64,000 bases of DNA from the NCBI RefSeq assembly GCF_024679245.1, contig NC_090175.1:48632930-48696929 (forward strand), read 5' to 3'. Below are positions 62,840 through 64,000 of the stretch, piece after piece (the stretch's first letter is position 1; each line of letters opens with the position of its first letter). Below the pieces are notes generated by a model. It was not told the origin of the DNA, ran no database searches, and worked only from the letters and a program-made list of their open reading frames with translations. The translations under genes and the position numbers were made by a program. This DNA comes from Pseudorasbora parva (Eukaryota; Chordata; Actinopteri; Cypriniformes; Gobionidae).

Positions 62840-63358
62840 ACTTATGACTCAGTTTCTACTAAGAAATAAGCATTGTGGTTAGGGGGCGATTCTAAGATTT
62901 TCATTTTAGGAGGCTCAGCCCCCAGTGAGAACATGAAAAAAATAGTAACACTGTGTGGTCCAATTCTCACTATCAACTAGTAGTTTATTAGCATCCATAT
63001 TACTAGGATTAGGATATTGGCTGTTTATTATAACTTATAAAGCACATATTAATGTCTTATTCTACATGACCATATTGTACGTGGGGTTTTGCTCCCCTGA
63101 GAAAATTTTGATTTCTATGATCTAAGTGCATTTTAAGATGTTCTGAAGGCCAAAAAAAAATGAAAACAATAGCTTGAAAACCATGTCAGTGGGCAGTAGA
63201 TTTTTTGTCTTTCTTCTTACTTCCACATCTCTCTTTTTCTCTTTGTTTTTCTCTTGCATGTTTCTTCCCCTCCTAAAACTGGGCTTTGACTAAAATAGTT
63301 TTTCCGTTTTCATCAGTGAAGAAAGGTACGGTGGCCCAGTAGTGCATCCGTACTAAAT

Positions 63359-64000
63359 TAAACCACAACACAAAGAAATCACCACAACACCACAGATTTA
63401 ATCCACAACACAACGAAATCACCACAACACAACGAAATCACCACAACACAACAGATTTAATCCACAACACAACGAAATCACCACAACACAACGGATTTAA
63501 TCCACAACACAACGAAATCACCACAACACAACAGATTTAATCCACAACACAACGAAATCACCACAACACAACAGATTTAATCCACAACACAACGAAATCA
63601 CCACAACACCACAGATTTAATCCACAACACAACGAAATCACCACAACACAAAGAAATCAACACAACACAACGAAATTACCACAACACAACGAAATCACCA
63701 CAACACAACGAAATCGCCACAACACAACGAAATCAACACACACACAACGAAATCACCACAACACAACGAAATCACCACAACACAACGAAATCAACACAAC
63801 ACAACAAAATCAACACAACACAAAGAAATCAACACAACACAACAAAATCAACACAACACAACACAACGAAATCACCACAACACAACGAAATCACCACAAC
63901 ACAACGAAATCACCACAACACAACGAAATCACCACAACACAACGAAATCACCACAACACAACGAAATCGCCACAACACAACGAAATCAACACACACACAA
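63359..64000. repeat. Minisatellite, 19-bp unit with 40-bp higher-order section
   Basis: The unit is CCACAACACAACGAAATCA (19 bp). Between about 63385 and 63630 it alternates with a 21-bp variant, CCACAACACAACAGATTTAAT, giving a 40-bp period for about six cycles (GATTTAATCC at 63453, 63493, 63533, 63573 and 63613). From 63630 on, mainly 19-bp units with AAAGAAATC and CACACACA variants run past the window edge. Confidence 0.95.

Noticed and set aside
63359..64000. Regular repeats resembling a CRISPR array
   Set aside because: Units are contiguous with no unique spacers, and the context is a vertebrate genome; it is a minisatellite.

Overview
This window is teleost nuclear DNA, most likely from a cypriniform (carp/danio-type) fish. 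That assignment is inference. It rests on many dinucleotide microsatellites, several Tc1/mariner copies of fish type, hAT and TTAA-target MITEs, and a dispersed repeat ending GGGTGAACTAACCCTTTAA that I associate with cyprinid genomes. About 95% of the window is intronic or intergenic and rich in repeats.

Only two host genes can be supported, arranged tail to tail. (1) On the + strand, positions 11514-11675 are the last coding exon of mad1l1 (spindle-checkpoint protein Mad1). It is too short to stand out as an open frame, but its 53 codons closely match the C-terminus of vertebrate MAD1L1. Everything to its left (1-11513) is then its last intron, and a poly(A) signal follows at 12043. (2) On the - strand, 38156-35712 is a complete single-exon coding sequence of 814 residues for elfn1. 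This is a synaptic leucine-rich-repeat/fibronectin III adhesion protein with a C-terminal PP1-docking motif. A strong 3' splice site at 38524-38529 marks the start of its coding exon. The same convergent mad1l1/elfn1 order is known in human 7p22, so synteny supports both calls and favours elfn1 over elfn2.

Layout: 1-11.5 kb, mad1l1 intron with Tc1 remnants, two well-bounded hAT elements and MITEs; 11.4-12.1 kb, CT microsatellite, last mad1l1 exon and 3' UTR; 12.1-33 kb, intergenic, with nested MITEs, a deleted Tc1 copy, LINE pieces and a repeat carrying a RecQ-like helicase fragment; 33.4-38.5 kb, elfn1 3' flank, coding exon and 5' leader; 38.5-64 kb, region upstream of (or 5' introns of) elfn1, with two near-identical Tc1 copies (45756-47385 and 56158-57762), a ~480 bp palindrome, an L2-like LINE tail and a minisatellite running off the right edge.

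I found no new enzyme system. The points most worth following up are these. The mad1l1 splice acceptor uses an uninterrupted ~136-nt pyrimidine microsatellite as its polypyrimidine tract. The two sister Tc1 copies are each disabled by different mutations, and one keeps a full-length frame with a catalytic Asp changed to Glu. There is a large near-perfect palindrome. An L2 insertion has an inverted copy of nearby sequence at its 5' junction. A MITE-like repeat carries a broken helicase motif.
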